Shown: positions 1-8,846, counted from the stretch's first letter. The stretch is 64,000 nt of DNA from Robiginitomaculum sp. (GCA_030949705.1 JAUZSF010000015.1:81409-145408); one strand, 5' to 3'. The notes: generated from the letters alone by a model not told the origin. Made by a program: numbers and translations.

Positions 1-879
1 CTGCACCGCCCAACTGAGGGGTTGGGTTTGCTTGAGATTGTCTTCGACCTTTGGCTGAAGCTGGGTATTCCCACAGCGCAGATCATCACCAAACCAGCTG
101 GTAACCAGCGAAACGGTTTTGCAATTGGGCAGGTGTGTTTGCAAATTATCCAAAGAAACTTCAACATCCGTGCGCCCTTTAAAGGCATGAACATTTTCCG
201 TTCGCGAACGCCCCGGACCAAGATTGGTGGTGATCGGCTCGGTCGCATAAATAAATTCGCCAGACCCGGGAATGAGAGACACGCCCTGGATCTGTTCTTC
301 CACATTCACCGTTCCCAACACTTTGGGGGTGCGAAAAACCTCGAATGAAAATTGTGGAATGCGGTTGCCAAATTCCTCCAAGGACAGGTCTTCGAAAACC
401 ACATAGGCCAGCCCGCGAAAGGCCGGTGTATTCTGGCTACCCTCTTTGATTTCAATCAATGGGTCCGGCAATTGTGTTTCTGTGCCGGTATAGACCCGCA
501 TACTAGTCAAAGTACCCTCAAAGGCCGCCCCATCGGCCCAAATACGCCCGATCCCGTCAATTTCCCCCTCGCACAGACCAATGGCCAGGCTCAACGTGTA
601 TTTACGCTCTGAAATACGCGGGCCACCCTTGCCCCCGGCGCGGCGATTGATCTGATGCTCGATGGGTTGATCGGCCCAGATCACCTGGCCACCAAGACGC
701 ACCCGGCCATAAACGACCGGCATGGGCGCTCCATCGGTGGAGGAGAGAACGTGCAGTTCTTCAAGGCGCGCCCCGGTATCGCGGCGTTTAGACAGAAGTG
801 AGGAAATCGCGCGGGCGGCAAAGCCCTGCGCCACCGTGGTGGCGGCGCGCTGTGCAAAGGTAAGTGCGAGTTGTGCCAT
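1..879 (-). CDS. GTA host-specificity / giant tail protein (g15, 'megatron'), N-terminal part, cut by window edge
   Basis: This is the first ~293 residues of the large tail-tip protein that closes the gene-transfer-agent structural cluster; the rest lies left of the window. The reading frame is open from an ATG at 879 to base 1. The start reads MAQLALTFAQRAATTVAQGF, followed by PMPVVYGRVRLGGQVIWAD and EGEIDGIGRIWADG, which fit the N-terminal tail-hub region of the g15 family before its TIM-barrel-like part. In the R. capsulatus GTA this protein is over 1,200 residues and acts at the baseplate in host-cell contact and entry. It lies 12 nt downstream of the NlpC/P60 gene, in the canonical g14-g15 order. 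Family assignment rests on motif recognition plus gene order. Confidence 0.85.
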   Translation of the reverse strand, partial: MAQLALTFAQRAATTVAQGFAARAISSLLSKRRDTGARLEELHVLSSTDGAPMPVVYGRVRLGGQVIWADQPIEHQINRRAGGKGGPRISERKYTLSLAIGLCEGEIDGIGRIWADGAAFEGTLTSMRVYTGTETQLPDPLIEIKEGSQNTPAFRGLAYVVFEDLSLEEFGNRIPQFSFEVFRTPKVLGTVNVEEQIQGVSLIPGSGEFIYATEPITTNLGPGRSRTENVHAFKGRTDVEVSLDNLQTHLPNCKTVSLVTSWFGDDLRCGNTQLQPKVEDNLKQTQPLSWAVQ

Positions 880-891
880 AAATGATCCGTA

Positions 892-1329
892 TCAATCTGG
901 AAATCTGAAGGCGGTAATGCGCCTTTGCCACCAGGGCGTGAGCGAGGTTTCACTGACGCTCTGCCCCCAATAGGCATGAATAATGCGCAAGGGCGCGGAC
1001 ATGATGGCACAATGCTTGGCCACATGCTTTGGCGAAAACCGAAACAGCAACACATCCCCGGGGCCGACGCTTTTTATTGGAATTTCGGCCAGATAGTGCT
1101 GCGCCGCCTGCAACAGGGTATCGGCATCATCCATTTCCGCCCAATGCATGCCATAGGCCGGGATTTCAAATGGCTCCGGTCCATAAAGATGGCGCCAAAC
1201 CCCGCGTACCAACCCCAGACAATCACTGCCGACCTGACACAGGCTGGCCTGGTGCTGATAGGGCGTTCCAATCCATTTTCTGGCTTCCACCAGCGCTGCC
1301 TGTTGCAGGGAGCCGCCTTGTTGCGTCAT
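892..1329 (-). CDS. GTA NlpC/P60 family cell-wall peptidase (g14)
   Basis: A 145-residue NlpC/P60 cysteine peptidase of the GTA tail, expected to cut peptidoglycan stem peptides during DNA delivery. The catalytic Cys is C37 in SDCLGL. The likely His is H106 in AKHCAIM, with H118 (IIHAYW) as a further conserved position. The length equals that of other GTA g14 proteins. Its start overlaps the stop of the upstream DUF2163 gene by 4 nt, typical of translational coupling in this cluster. There is no signal peptide, as expected for a virion component. Confidence 0.9.
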   Translation of the reverse strand: MTQQGGSLQQAALVEARKWIGTPYQHQASLCQVGSDCLGLVRGVWRHLYGPEPFEIPAYGMHWAEMDDADTLLQAAQHYLAEIPIKSVGPGDVLLFRFSPKHVAKHCAIMSAPLRIIHAYWGQSVSETSLTPWWQRRITAFRFPD

Positions 1330-2183
1330 CGGCTTTGCACGGGACCGGCAATCAGCGAATCATTACCCGGCATGAACGGACAACCCCGAAAATGCAGAAC
1401 ATTGGCAAATTTCCCGGAACAATGGGCCAGCGACTTGTTACAGCCCGCCACGACGCTCATGGCATCCCCGACGGCAATGGGCTTTACCGGCAGTGCCGCC
1501 AGCGTGAAGACGTCCTCAGCCCCATTTTGGAAATACTGGGATATGCGTGCCGTCTGGCCCGCATTCTGGCCATCAATCCAGGTAATGGTGCCGGCGGAGA
1601 ACCAGTCATTTTGTGGGGCATTCAACGATGCCACACTAAACTGGGCCTCGTCCAGAACCTGCAATACATTGGCCTGAAACGTAAAAGTGGAAATGTCTTT
1701 GGTGCAACGACTGTCCCCCAATTCGGCATCGCACCGTTTTGAAAACACCCGACCAAAGGATCGGCTCAGCTTGCGTGCTGGCCCAGTAATTTCCGCCTCA
1801 AAGGCATGTTCCTTGCGGGTAATGTCGCCAATTTCACCAGACCAGATCCCGACACGCTGGGCCGTATCCAGCCAATCCACACGCCAGATTTCTATCTTTG
1901 CCTGATCATATTTGCCCCGATCAATATCATCGGCAGAAATCCCAGACTGGGTCAGCGCGCCGGCCGCCATGCCCGTATTCGCGGCAAAGCCAATGGCGCT
2001 CTCGATGACCCCCGGGTTCAGGCCCGCGCCAGCACTCCAGAGCAGATTATCAAAATAAAGATCGCAATCATGCTCGGTAAAGCCCAGCACTACGCCGTCT
2101 TTGCGAATGATTTTCCAGCACCAGCACAAAGTGGTGGCCCCACTATCCAGCTTGTCCTGAAAGGCCTGGGGAATATTACGCAT
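1326..2183 (-). CDS. GTA tail hub protein, DUF2163 family (g13)
   Basis: A 285-residue protein of the DUF2163/phage BR0599 family, the hub protein of the GTA baseplate (g13). Visible features include an N-terminal MRNIPQAFQDKLDSGATTLC segment, a conserved GFTEHDCDLYFD region, an EAEITGPARKLSRSFGRVFS core, and a Cys-containing segment near the C-terminus (CSGKFANVLHFRGCPFMPG). Those cysteines resemble the iron-sulfur-binding site reported for RcGTA hub proteins; whether this one carries a cluster is inference. It overlaps its neighbours by 1 nt (g12) and 4 nt (g14). Confidence 0.88.
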   Translation of the reverse strand: MRNIPQAFQDKLDSGATTLCWCWKIIRKDGVVLGFTEHDCDLYFDNLLWSAGAGLNPGVIESAIGFAANTGMAAGALTQSGISADDIDRGKYDQAKIEIWRVDWLDTAQRVGIWSGEIGDITRKEHAFEAEITGPARKLSRSFGRVFSKRCDAELGDSRCTKDISTFTFQANVLQVLDEAQFSVASLNAPQNDWFSAGTITWIDGQNAGQTARISQYFQNGAEDVFTLAALPVKPIAVGDAMSVVAGCNKSLAHCSGKFANVLHFRGCPFMPGNDSLIAGPVQSR

Positions 2184-2821
2184 CAGATCCGCACCTCAAT
2201 GATAGGGATGGAAGGCACCGCCCCCGCATTGAAGGCCTCCAGCGTGATATTCAAAAAAGCGGTGTCAAAACGCACAGGCACATCAAATTCAAATCCGGCG
2301 GTAATTTGCGTGCCGCTTGTCGGGGCCGCGTTCAAGAAGCTAAGCGTGCCCAGGGTATAATCCACGCTATAGTCCACGCCCTCTTGTTGCAGCGCCCCAT
2401 CCAGCGCCACCAAAACCGTGCCCTGCACCGGTTTGGTGATCGGACGCGCATAGGAAAACGGCCCTTCTTCATAGATTTTCTGAAGAGTGAATGTGCTGGT
2501 CGCCCCATCGCCAATCCCAAGGCTCTGATCACTTGGCGTCGGCGACGCCGATGGCAAAGCCGAGGTATAGTCGGCAAAGTCTTTCCATCTAAATCCATAG
2601 AGTTGGCCGCGTCTGGCCTCAAAAAAAGCCAGCACATCGTGCAGATTATCCAGTGATCTTATCCCAAGCCCTGCATCATAACGCCGCCGCGCATGTTGCC
2701 AGGGCGAATTGCGCTCTTCGGCGCCGGAGACCAGATTGATGATTTCCGTGCGCCGCTCCGGCCCGCCCGAAGAGGAAAAGGAAACCGAAACCGGAAAGCG
2801 AATTTCATGAAAATTGCTCAC
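2183..2821 (-). CDS. GTA distal tail protein, DUF2460 family (g12)
   Basis: A 212-residue DUF2460 protein, the distal tail (Dit-like) component of the GTA. Diagnostic segments are FHEIRFPVSVSFSSSGGPER near the N-terminus, HARRRYDAGLGIRSLDNLHD and LYGFRWKDFADYTS in the middle, and the C-terminal VRFDTAFLNITLE. The family is found almost only in alphaproteobacterial phages and GTAs. The start overlaps the end of the tape-measure gene by 4 nt, and the stop overlaps g13 by 1 nt. Confidence 0.9.
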   Translation of the reverse strand: MSNFHEIRFPVSVSFSSSGGPERRTEIINLVSGAEERNSPWQHARRRYDAGLGIRSLDNLHDVLAFFEARRGQLYGFRWKDFADYTSALPSASPTPSDQSLGIGDGATSTFTLQKIYEEGPFSYARPITKPVQGTVLVALDGALQQEGVDYSVDYTLGTLSFLNAAPTSGTQITAGFEFDVPVRFDTAFLNITLEAFNAGAVPSIPIIEVRI

Positions 2822-3349
2822 AGACGGCTCCTTCCATTTTCAACGGCGCGGGCCAGAATGGCCGAGATTTGCCCTTGTGAGCGGCGAAATGAGTTCACAT
2901 CAGCGCCTTCCCCAAGATTGAAATTCACCACCACCCGTACGCCGCCGACATTGTTATCAATGCTGCCTGCGCTATTGGGGCGAAACAGCTCTGGCCCCCG
3001 CTCGCCCACCAGATAGGCACCACCCGGCAAGACCGGCCCGCCATCAGCACGCGCGCCGGAAAAACCGCTTACGGCCTGGCCCAGCACACTGCTAATGGCG
3101 CCACCAATCACCTTGTTGATGGCCACGCGCGCCAGATCATTCAAAATAGACTCGACCATGCGACGAAAAGAAAATTCACCGGTGCGCGCCGCCCGTTCCA
3201 GTTCAGAGGAAATGCGCCGCCCGGCCCCGGGCAAAACTTTCGCCAATGGCGTCGGCGGCCTGGCGCGCCGGGCCATCGGCCAGGGCCTGCAACGCATCAC
3301 CAGCGTTGTTTATGGCATCCGTATTGGATGAGGGGTTAGTGGGGTCCAT
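2818..3349 (-). CDS. GTA tail tape-measure protein (g11), one frameshift
   Basis: The gene reads in two frames. It starts at the ATG at 3349 (MDPTNPSSNTDAINNAGD) and runs to GESFAR, then continues as AGRRISSELERAARTGEFSF to the stop at 2818. The break is at the CCCC run at 3225-3228; removing one C restores FARAGRRISSEL. The repaired protein is about 176 residues, the short tape measure typical of GTAs, and it contains the Gly/Ala segment AINKVIGGAISSVLGQAVSG and a C-terminal LVGERGPELFRPNSAG motif common in phage tape measures. Its start overlaps the g10.1 stop. The shift is probably a sequencing error, but a real inactivating mutation cannot be excluded. Confidence 0.8.
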
Positions 3350-3536
3350 CGGTTTGTACCTGTTCTTGTTGGTCTGGAAATTGTGCCATGAGCGCCCCCA
3401 GCGCCGCCCGATCGGCATGGCCGCTCTGGGGATGATGCAGGCAACGCCATTCCAGTACCGAGAGTGACCAGAATGGTGCCGGCGCGATACCAAAATGCCG
3501 CTGGGCGGCAAACAGCATTTGCCGCCATGGCAACAT
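3336..3536 (-). CDS. GTA tail assembly chaperone-like small protein (g10.1, rcc01693 family)
   Basis: A 66-residue ORF whose start, MLPWRQMLFAAQRHFGIAP, followed by PFWSLSVLEW, matches the small rcc01693-type protein encoded between g10 and the tape measure in GTA clusters. The family is described as a phage tail assembly chaperone. It begins 3 nt after the g10 stop and overlaps the g11 start by 14 nt. The first ~40 residues carry the family signature; the tail (QFPDQQEQVQTDGPH) is variable. Confidence 0.72.
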   Translation of the reverse strand: MLPWRQMLFAAQRHFGIAPAPFWSLSVLEWRCLHHPQSGHADRAALGALMAQFPDQQEQVQTDGPH

Positions 3537-3538
3537 GC

Positions 3539-3844
3539 TTAGATATCCTTCATGGCCGAGGAAAATGCCTGCGCAATGGCCGAGGCGGTTTGCGCCGAGT
3601 CAATATTGGCAGCCTGCAGTTCAGCTTCGCTCAGCGGATTGCCACCACCCATCAACAGGGCTTCCAGCACCATCAAGACATCCGCCGCCCTGAGTTGGCG
3701 CAGTCTGGCCGACAAATCATCCAGGCTGGTGGTTTCCAGCGCCGTTTCGATCTGTGCCAATGCCCCCAAAGTCAGGCAAAGCGCATAGGTTTTCCCATTA
3801 ATGCTAAGGCCGGTTTCGCCACGGGCGCGGTTGATCATACTCAT
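3539..3844 (-). CDS. GTA gp10-family tail protein
   Basis: A 101-residue protein of the GTA_gp10 family. It begins MSMINRARGETGLSINGKTY and continues with CLTLGALAQIETAL, as in homologues that sit between the major tail protein and g10.1. Related phage proteins at this position are tail assembly chaperones. The start overlaps the g9 stop by 4 nt. The domain is small and alpha/beta, with no signal peptide. Confidence 0.85.
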   Translation of the reverse strand: MSMINRARGETGLSINGKTYALCLTLGALAQIETALETTSLDDLSARLRQLRAADVLMVLEALLMGGGNPLSEAELQAANIDSAQTASAIAQAFSSAMKDI

Positions 3845-4257
3845 ATTGGCGTAAAGCTGATATTGCCGGCCGAGGCTAGGGTCAGGCTGTAAACCGCTTC
3901 GCCATCAAAATCGCCCGCATATTCAAGCGCCGCGATCTGCATTACGCCATCAAGGATGCCAAAGGCCGGGATGACCAATTGCCAGCGCCGGGCCTCTTGC
4001 GCAAAAAACACACTGCGAATGGCCACGTCCGCCGCCGTATCGGTAAACACGCCCGAGCCGGAAACCGAGAGCGATTTCACCCCCGAGCCGGGCAATAGCT
4101 CGCGCCACGCCCCCACACTGTCGGCATTGGTAGTATCGACGGTTTTGGCATTCAGGGAAATGGTACGGGCACGCAGGCCCGCCATGGAAACAAAGGTGGA
4201 GGAGCCGGCCGGATCCTCCAGTTTAAGCAAGATGTCCTTGCCGCGCTGCATCGTCAT
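3841..4257 (-). CDS. GTA major tail protein (g9)
   Basis: A 138-residue tail-tube protein of the phage major tail protein family used by siphovirus-like GTAs. It starts MTMQRGKDILLKLEDPAGSS and contains KTVDTTNADSVGAWRELLPG and KSLSVSGSGVFTDTAADVAI, both characteristic of this family, with a final strand SLTLASAGNISFTPI. It lies 18 nt downstream of the tail terminator gene and overlaps g10 by 4 nt. Confidence 0.9.
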   Translation of the reverse strand: MTMQRGKDILLKLEDPAGSSTFVSMAGLRARTISLNAKTVDTTNADSVGAWRELLPGSGVKSLSVSGSGVFTDTAADVAIRSVFFAQEARRWQLVIPAFGILDGVMQIAALEYAGDFDGEAVYSLTLASAGNISFTPI

Positions 4258-4275
4258 GAGCAGTTCCTTTTCAGG

Positions 4276-4692
4276 TTAGGTTAAAATTTCGGTGACCGCA
4301 CGCAGGTTGAGGATCGCCTCAAACGTGCGACTGTTTCGAATACGAAATACGTCGGCAAAAATGGTGCGAACACTGACCAATTGGTGCCCATCCAAAGGCA
4401 CGGAGGCCCCGTTGATGGCCCCGCGCAAAGCATGAAGACCGTCCAGGGCTTCACGTCTGCCGCCATATTGCGACCAGACCTTCAGGGTCATCTGATGTTC
4501 CAGCGCCCCCGGCCAGTCCCCATTGACGGGCCGCACACTGGCCCGGTCAAAAGTGGCAAAAGGAAACACCGGCTGTTCGGGCACATCATCATAAACCCTA
4601 AGCGGGCTGCCAAATATTGCGGTGGTAGCCGGGTCTGCATTCAGCACGCCTAGCAGCGCCTTTTGCAAAGCCCATTGGGCATTTGTGCTCAT
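4276..4692 (-). CDS. GTA tail terminator, DUF3168 family (g8)
   Basis: A 138-residue DUF3168 protein. It has the usual N-terminal helix (STNAQWALQKALLGVLNADP), the DVPEQPVFPFATF segment and a C-terminal RNSRTFEAILNLRAVTE strand. This family caps the tail tube before it joins the head. The start overlaps the g7 stop by 1 nt, consistent with translational coupling along the operon. Confidence 0.88.
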   Translation of the reverse strand: MSTNAQWALQKALLGVLNADPATTAIFGSPLRVYDDVPEQPVFPFATFDRASVRPVNGDWPGALEHQMTLKVWSQYGGRREALDGLHALRGAINGASVPLDGHQLVSVRTIFADVFRIRNSRTFEAILNLRAVTEILT

Positions 4693-5015
4693 CAGAACGT
4701 GTCCTCGCCCTCAATTTCCAGAAAATCACCGGCACCGATTTTGCGCCGGAACCGGGACAGCACCCTGAGAGCCCTTTGGTCGATGACCAGACGCATGGGG
4801 TCGGGGTAATCCGGGGCCCAGCGCAGGGTGATGATCGCCCTTTGGGCAAGGCCGGTTTGACCATTACCCCCATCACGGCTGACGGATTTCCATCTGACCT
4901 GCGCCCAGACTTCGCGAAAATCCGTCCAGTTTCTGGCTTGTCCGCCGCCCGCATCGGGGATGAGCACAAGCTGTTGCACCATGACCCGCTGGTCCAGCTT
5001 CACCGCCGCCATCAC
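4692..5015 (-). CDS. GTA head closure / head-tail adaptor protein (g7)
   Basis: A 107-residue head-tail joining protein of the phage head closure (gp16/SPP1-like) family. Recognisable segments are LDQRVMVQQLVLIPDAGGGQ and ARNWTDFREVWAQVRWKS near the N-terminus and the conserved ITLRWAPDYPDPMRLVIDQR. It overlaps both neighbours (g6 by 4 nt, g8 by 1 nt), as is usual for this cassette. Confidence 0.88.
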   Translation of the reverse strand: MMAAVKLDQRVMVQQLVLIPDAGGGQARNWTDFREVWAQVRWKSVSRDGGNGQTGLAQRAIITLRWAPDYPDPMRLVIDQRALRVLSRFRRKIGAGDFLEIEGEDTF

Positions 5016-5569
5016 AATCGAACGTCCGTAAACGGGGCCAGCAAAGCCTGTGCGCGCAAGGGCAAAGCCCCACCGGTTTCGCCCCGGTGCTCGTAAAGGT
5101 CCCGCACAATCAGCATAATCGACATACGAAAGGAGGCCGGAACGAAGCTGGTATCAACGCCATAGCCCGCCACAAAATCGATCTGGATTTCTTCGGCAGG
5201 CTGCATGAAGGCCGGCCGGGGAAAGGCAGGCAAGGCGATCACCCGCGCCCGGTTCACATCCACATAATAATCGCCGGGGTCGACCAGCGACGCGACTCCC
5301 ATAGCATCTATGGACTGTACTTGGGTGATGGAAATGAGCGGACGGATCGCCAGGGCAATAATGCCTTTCTCCGGCCAAATCTTCAGATTTTGGCGCAAAG
5401 TTCGTGCTATTAAGGCCCGCCCTGTCGTCTGCTCAACGGCTTCGGTGGCGGCCCGGATGAGGTCCGCAACCAAGGCATCATCATGGCTGGAATCCAGTTG
5501 TAAGAAGGCCTTGGCTTCGGCCAGGCTGACTGGCTCCATCGCTGCGGGAACCAACACTTGCACGCTCAT
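5012..5569 (-). CDS. GTA head-tail connector protein (g6)
   Basis: A 185-residue connector/adaptor protein of the phage gp6-like family. The N-terminus (MEPVSLAEAKAFLQLDSSHD) and the following ALVADLIRAATEAVEQTTGR helix are the family hallmark, with the DFVAGYG motif later on. It forms the ring below the portal. It is separated from the capsid gene by 95 nt. The upstream sequence on this strand contains AGGAGCTTGCC just before the ATG, a good ribosome binding site. Confidence 0.88.
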   Translation of the reverse strand: MSVQVLVPAAMEPVSLAEAKAFLQLDSSHDDALVADLIRAATEAVEQTTGRALIARTLRQNLKIWPEKGIIALAIRPLISITQVQSIDAMGVASLVDPGDYYVDVNRARVIALPAFPRPAFMQPAEEIQIDFVAGYGVDTSFVPASFRMSIMLIVRDLYEHRGETGGALPLRAQALLAPFTDVRL

Positions 5570-5664
5570 GGCAAGCTCCTAGAAAAAGAGAATAAAAAGG
5601 GGGGCGGGCAGACCGTGAATTCCTCGCCAGCCTGCCCGCGATCCGCCAATAGCGTCAGGGGGGA

Positions 5665-6903
5665 TTAGCTAACGGCGAATTTCAGAAGTTTGATGGCGTT
5701 AAAGTCCTGCACGCCGCCGCCCACTTTTTTTGTCGTATAAAAAAGCACGAACGGTTTGGAGGAATACGGATCGCGCACCACCCGCACCCCGGCACGATCA
5801 ACGATCAGATAGCCACGGCGAAAATCACCAAAGGCAATGGCGTTTGCCCCGGCGGCAATATCGGGCATTTCCTCAATCTCGGTCACCGCATAGCCAAGCA
5901 GCGTAGAGGGCTGGCCCGCCAGGCTGGCCGGTTGCCAGATATAATTGCCATCGGCGTCCTTGAACTTGCGAACCGCCGACACCGTGCGCCGGTTCATGAC
6001 AAAGCGCGCCCCGGGGCGGTACACGGCCTTGGGCGCATAGATCAGGTCAATCAGGGCATCAATCGGATCAGTGCTGGCAAAGGCACCGGCAGCGCCTGTG
6101 GCCACATAACCAATTTCGCCCCAGGCCTGCGTGGCGTTGGCGGTGTTGGTATAGGCCAAAAACCCTTTTGGCTTGCCAACGCCGTCGCCATTGACAAAGG
6201 CGGTGGTTTCCTGGGCGGCGAAGACGTCCTGCACTTCGGCGGCCAGCCATTGGTCAATGTCGGCAAAACTGTCATCCAGCAAAGCCTGGGTTGCCGCCGG
6301 CATGGCGTAGAGTTCTGCCGCCGGAAAGGCGATGAGATCCAACGTAGGCGTTAGGGTTTCCGGGCGGGCCGCGGTTTCCCCGGTCCAGCCCGCCGATGCG
6401 CCCCCGCGGCTAATCGGTTTTTTATAGTTGGAGGATCCGACCTGACGCACTTCGGCGATTTGGCGCATGGGCGAGGCATCTTGCAATAATTGCGTAATCT
6501 GCTGGGCCGTTTCATCAGGCGCCACAAAGCCACCATCGGGGTTTGAGCCGATTGAAAGCTGTTTTGATTCCAACAACTTGCTGACATCACCATGGCGCAT
6601 ATACTGTCCCCAGGCCTGTTTGCTTTCGCTGGGCGCATTGGCTGCACTGATATCCAATACCGGGCGCTGTTGTTGCAGTTTCAATCGATCCATAGCGGCC
6701 TTTTGCTCGGTCAAGGCCTGGTCAATGCGGTCCACTTTTTCGATGCTCAGCACATCTGCGGTTTGTTTTTTTTCAATTTCGGCCAGGCGTTGATCATTGG
6801 CCTCTTTGAAGGCTTCGAAGGCGCTGCGAATTTCATTCATCTCATAGCCATTCGAAGACGGCACAGGGGCCATCTTGTTTTCTTTTTTCACAATTTTCCT
6901 CAT
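5665..6903 (-). CDS. GTA major capsid protein, HK97 fold (g5)
   Basis: A 412-residue HK97-type major capsid protein. The N-terminal ~110 residues are charged and helical (delta domain, coiled-coil-like EANDQRLAEIEKKQ) and are expected to be removed by the prohead protease. The core begins around GSNPDGGFVAPDE and includes ELYAMPAATQALLDDSFADI, FVNGDGVGKPKGFLAY and the C-terminal VGGGVQDFNAIKLLKFAVS. A GTG codon about five residues in is preceded by AGGA at suitable spacing, so the true start could lie slightly inside the ATG at 6903. The protease gene is directly upstream. Confidence 0.93.
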   Translation of the reverse strand: MRKIVKKENKMAPVPSSNGYEMNEIRSAFEAFKEANDQRLAEIEKKQTADVLSIEKVDRIDQALTEQKAAMDRLKLQQQRPVLDISAANAPSESKQAWGQYMRHGDVSKLLESKQLSIGSNPDGGFVAPDETAQQITQLLQDASPMRQIAEVRQVGSSNYKKPISRGGASAGWTGETAARPETLTPTLDLIAFPAAELYAMPAATQALLDDSFADIDQWLAAEVQDVFAAQETTAFVNGDGVGKPKGFLAYTNTANATQAWGEIGYVATGAAGAFASTDPIDALIDLIYAPKAVYRPGARFVMNRRTVSAVRKFKDADGNYIWQPASLAGQPSTLLGYAVTEIEEMPDIAAGANAIAFGDFRRGYLIVDRAGVRVVRDPYSSKPFVLFYTTKKVGGGVQDFNAIKLLKFAVS

Positions 6904-6912
6904 GAGGTTAGG

Positions 6913-7383
6913 TTAGCTGGCCAGGGAGGCGGCCACAGGGTTCGCCACAAAACGGTCGGGCGCGTTGACAATGCGCAACCGTGCCTGTGGCAGCATGGGA
7001 AAGGTCACGATGGACACCTCCCATAATTCAATTTCGAGTAATTCACGGACTTGTGTCCGCTTGCGCGCCCGGCGGGTTCTAAAGCCGATTGATAATCCAT
7101 CAATGGCCCCGCGTCGCACCAGGGCAGAGGCCGTGCGCCCAAGGGGGCCATCTGAAAACATGCGCCCTTTGACCCATAACCCCTGATGATCTTCCAAAAT
7201 GGAATCCCAGACCCCGATGGGTTCGCTGGCATCATGCTGGAACAACATGCGAACCCCGGGCGCCCCTTTGCTGATCAAAGAGGCGGCAAAGGCCCCTCGC
7301 CGAACCAGATCAAAGGCAAGATCCTGTCGGTCAAAAAGCGAGGCATAGCCTTCGATAGGGATAGTTCCTTCATTTTCCTTCAT
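6913..7383 (-). CDS. GTA prohead protease, HK97 family (g4)
   Basis: A 156-residue HK97 prohead protease (peptidase family S78). It begins MKENEGTIPIEGYASLFDRQ. The catalytic His is in LFQHDASEPIG and the catalytic Ser in AIDGLSIGFRTRRARK. It matures the capsid by cleaving the delta domain of the downstream major capsid protein, 9 nt away. About 45 nt separate it from the small membrane protein gene upstream. Confidence 0.92.
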   Translation of the reverse strand: MKENEGTIPIEGYASLFDRQDLAFDLVRRGAFAASLISKGAPGVRMLFQHDASEPIGVWDSILEDHQGLWVKGRMFSDGPLGRTASALVRRGAIDGLSIGFRTRRARKRTQVRELLEIELWEVSIVTFPMLPQARLRIVNAPDRFVANPVAASLAS

Positions 7384-7427
7384 ATCTGTAATACTTTCAT
7401 ATAAACGTCACGGAACAGGCCAATATT

Positions 7428-7688
7428 TCAGTTGCGGCTAAGGCGTTCTTCTATTCGATTTAACGAGGCCCGCGCCTGGACCACTTGGACTTCCAGACGG
7501 GTGAGACGCTCTGCAATGCCGTCCTGATTGGCCGTACGCCGCTCCAACTGGTTAATCCTTTCGGCGGCGGCCCCGGCCCATAAAAGCGCCGCTGCGCTTT
7601 GCAAAACCACTGTTAAAATAAGGGCCAGGCTGATATGATTGCCCATTGTAAACCGCCCGGACTGCGCGGCTGAAAGATCGCTCATCAT
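7428..7688 (-). CDS. GTA head formation protein, small membrane protein (g3.5, rcc01685-like)
   Basis: An 86-residue protein with one predicted membrane segment (SLALILTVVLQSAAALLWAG) followed by a charged coiled-coil-like helix with heptad-spaced hydrophobics (AAERINQLERRTANQDGIAE and beyond). Size, layout and position between portal and protease match the rcc01685-type protein of RcGTA. It overlaps the portal gene by 4 nt. The sequence itself is poorly conserved, so the call relies mainly on position and topology. Confidence 0.75.
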   Translation of the reverse strand: MMSDLSAAQSGRFTMGNHISLALILTVVLQSAAALLWAGAAAERINQLERRTANQDGIAERLTRLEVQVVQARASLNRIEERLSRN

Positions 7689-8839
7689 GTTTCCTTTGTC
7701 CCTTGTGGGAATAAACCGGCCAAGGCGCGCTTTTCCGCATCACTAAGAAAATCGGCTTTGGACAACCGCTCCCATCGTGCGCCCACATCTTCGCAAAGAG
7801 CCGGAATATTATCTTCGTCCACCTGTATGGAAACGTCGCCGCCCATCCATGAGGATAACCAGCTTTCAAAGGAACGCGCCGTTTTACGCACTAATGGCAA
7901 CACCGTTTGCCGCCAGAATGCCAAATTGGCCTCACGATAGTTCGCATATGTATTATCTCCCGGAATGCCCAGCAACATTGGCGGTACGCCAAAGGCCAAA
8001 GCGATCTCCCGGGCGGCGGCGTGGCGAGATTGCAAAAACTCCATATCGGCCGGGGCATGGGACATGGGCTTCCAGTCCAGACCACCTTCCAAGAGCATTG
8101 GGCGGCCTGCGTTTTGCGCCCCCTGATGCACATCAGCCAGTTCGGCCTTTAGCCGTTCAAACTGTTCGTCACTTAACCGTTCACTGGAGCTGGCCGAAAG
8201 CACCAGCGCCCCGGATGGCCGCGCCGCATTATCAAGTAGGGCCTTGTTCCACTTGGCCCCGGCATTGTGAATATCCACCGCAAAGGCGGCGGCCTCCAGC
8301 GGGCTTTGGCCGTAATAATCATTGGCCGGGTTAAACAGGCGCATATGCAGGATCGGGCTTTGATCGGTATGGGCGTCCCGCACAAAGCGTATTTTTCGCC
8401 CGCCAGCGCTATACTCCCATCCCCCCGGCGCGCCGCCCCCCCTGGGAATTACCTTCATGCGATCCGGGCGCAAGGCATACAGCTCACGCGGCTGACCATC
8501 CAAAATTGCGGCCTCGATATAGCCATTACCGGAAAGCAGCAGATAGCCAAAATGGGCCTCCAGCAATTCGGCATAGTCCTGATCCACATTGGGTCGAAGC
8601 AGCAAGTCATTGATTTTCCGGCTCTTTGCATGCATGCGTACCGAGGCCGCCGCCTCGGCAATCATGCGCACACACCGATAGACGATGGCGTTTCGCGCGA
8701 ACCCTTCCTGCGCCAGTGCAAGATAATTTCGCGGTGTCCAGGCGGCCTGTCCCTGCATATTCAAAGCAATCAGCTGGCGTGCCGCGCTGGCTTTTTCCTC
8801 CGGTGGGCGGGCAAAGCTTCTGGATAGAAATTCAAGCAT
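7685..8839 (-). CDS. GTA portal protein, HK97 family (g3)
   Basis: A 384-residue HK97-type phage portal protein, through which DNA enters the head. Hallmarks are NYLALAQEGFARNAIVYRCV and the RMIAEAAASV helix near the N-terminus, LLSGNGYIEAAILDG in the middle, and FGVPPMLLGIPGDNTYANYR towards the C-terminus. The length is normal for GTA portals. It starts 7 nt after the terminase stop, and the downstream g3.5 start overlaps its stop. Confidence 0.93.
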   Translation of the reverse strand: MLEFLSRSFARPPEEKASAARQLIALNMQGQAAWTPRNYLALAQEGFARNAIVYRCVRMIAEAAASVRMHAKSRKINDLLLRPNVDQDYAELLEAHFGYLLLSGNGYIEAAILDGQPRELYALRPDRMKVIPRGGGAPGGWEYSAGGRKIRFVRDAHTDQSPILHMRLFNPANDYYGQSPLEAAAFAVDIHNAGAKWNKALLDNAARPSGALVLSASSSERLSDEQFERLKAELADVHQGAQNAGRPMLLEGGLDWKPMSHAPADMEFLQSRHAAAREIALAFGVPPMLLGIPGDNTYANYREANLAFWRQTVLPLVRKTARSFESWLSSWMGGDVSIQVDEDNIPALCEDVGARWERLSKADFLSDAEKRALAGLFPQGTKET

Positions 8840-8846
8840 AGTTTCC

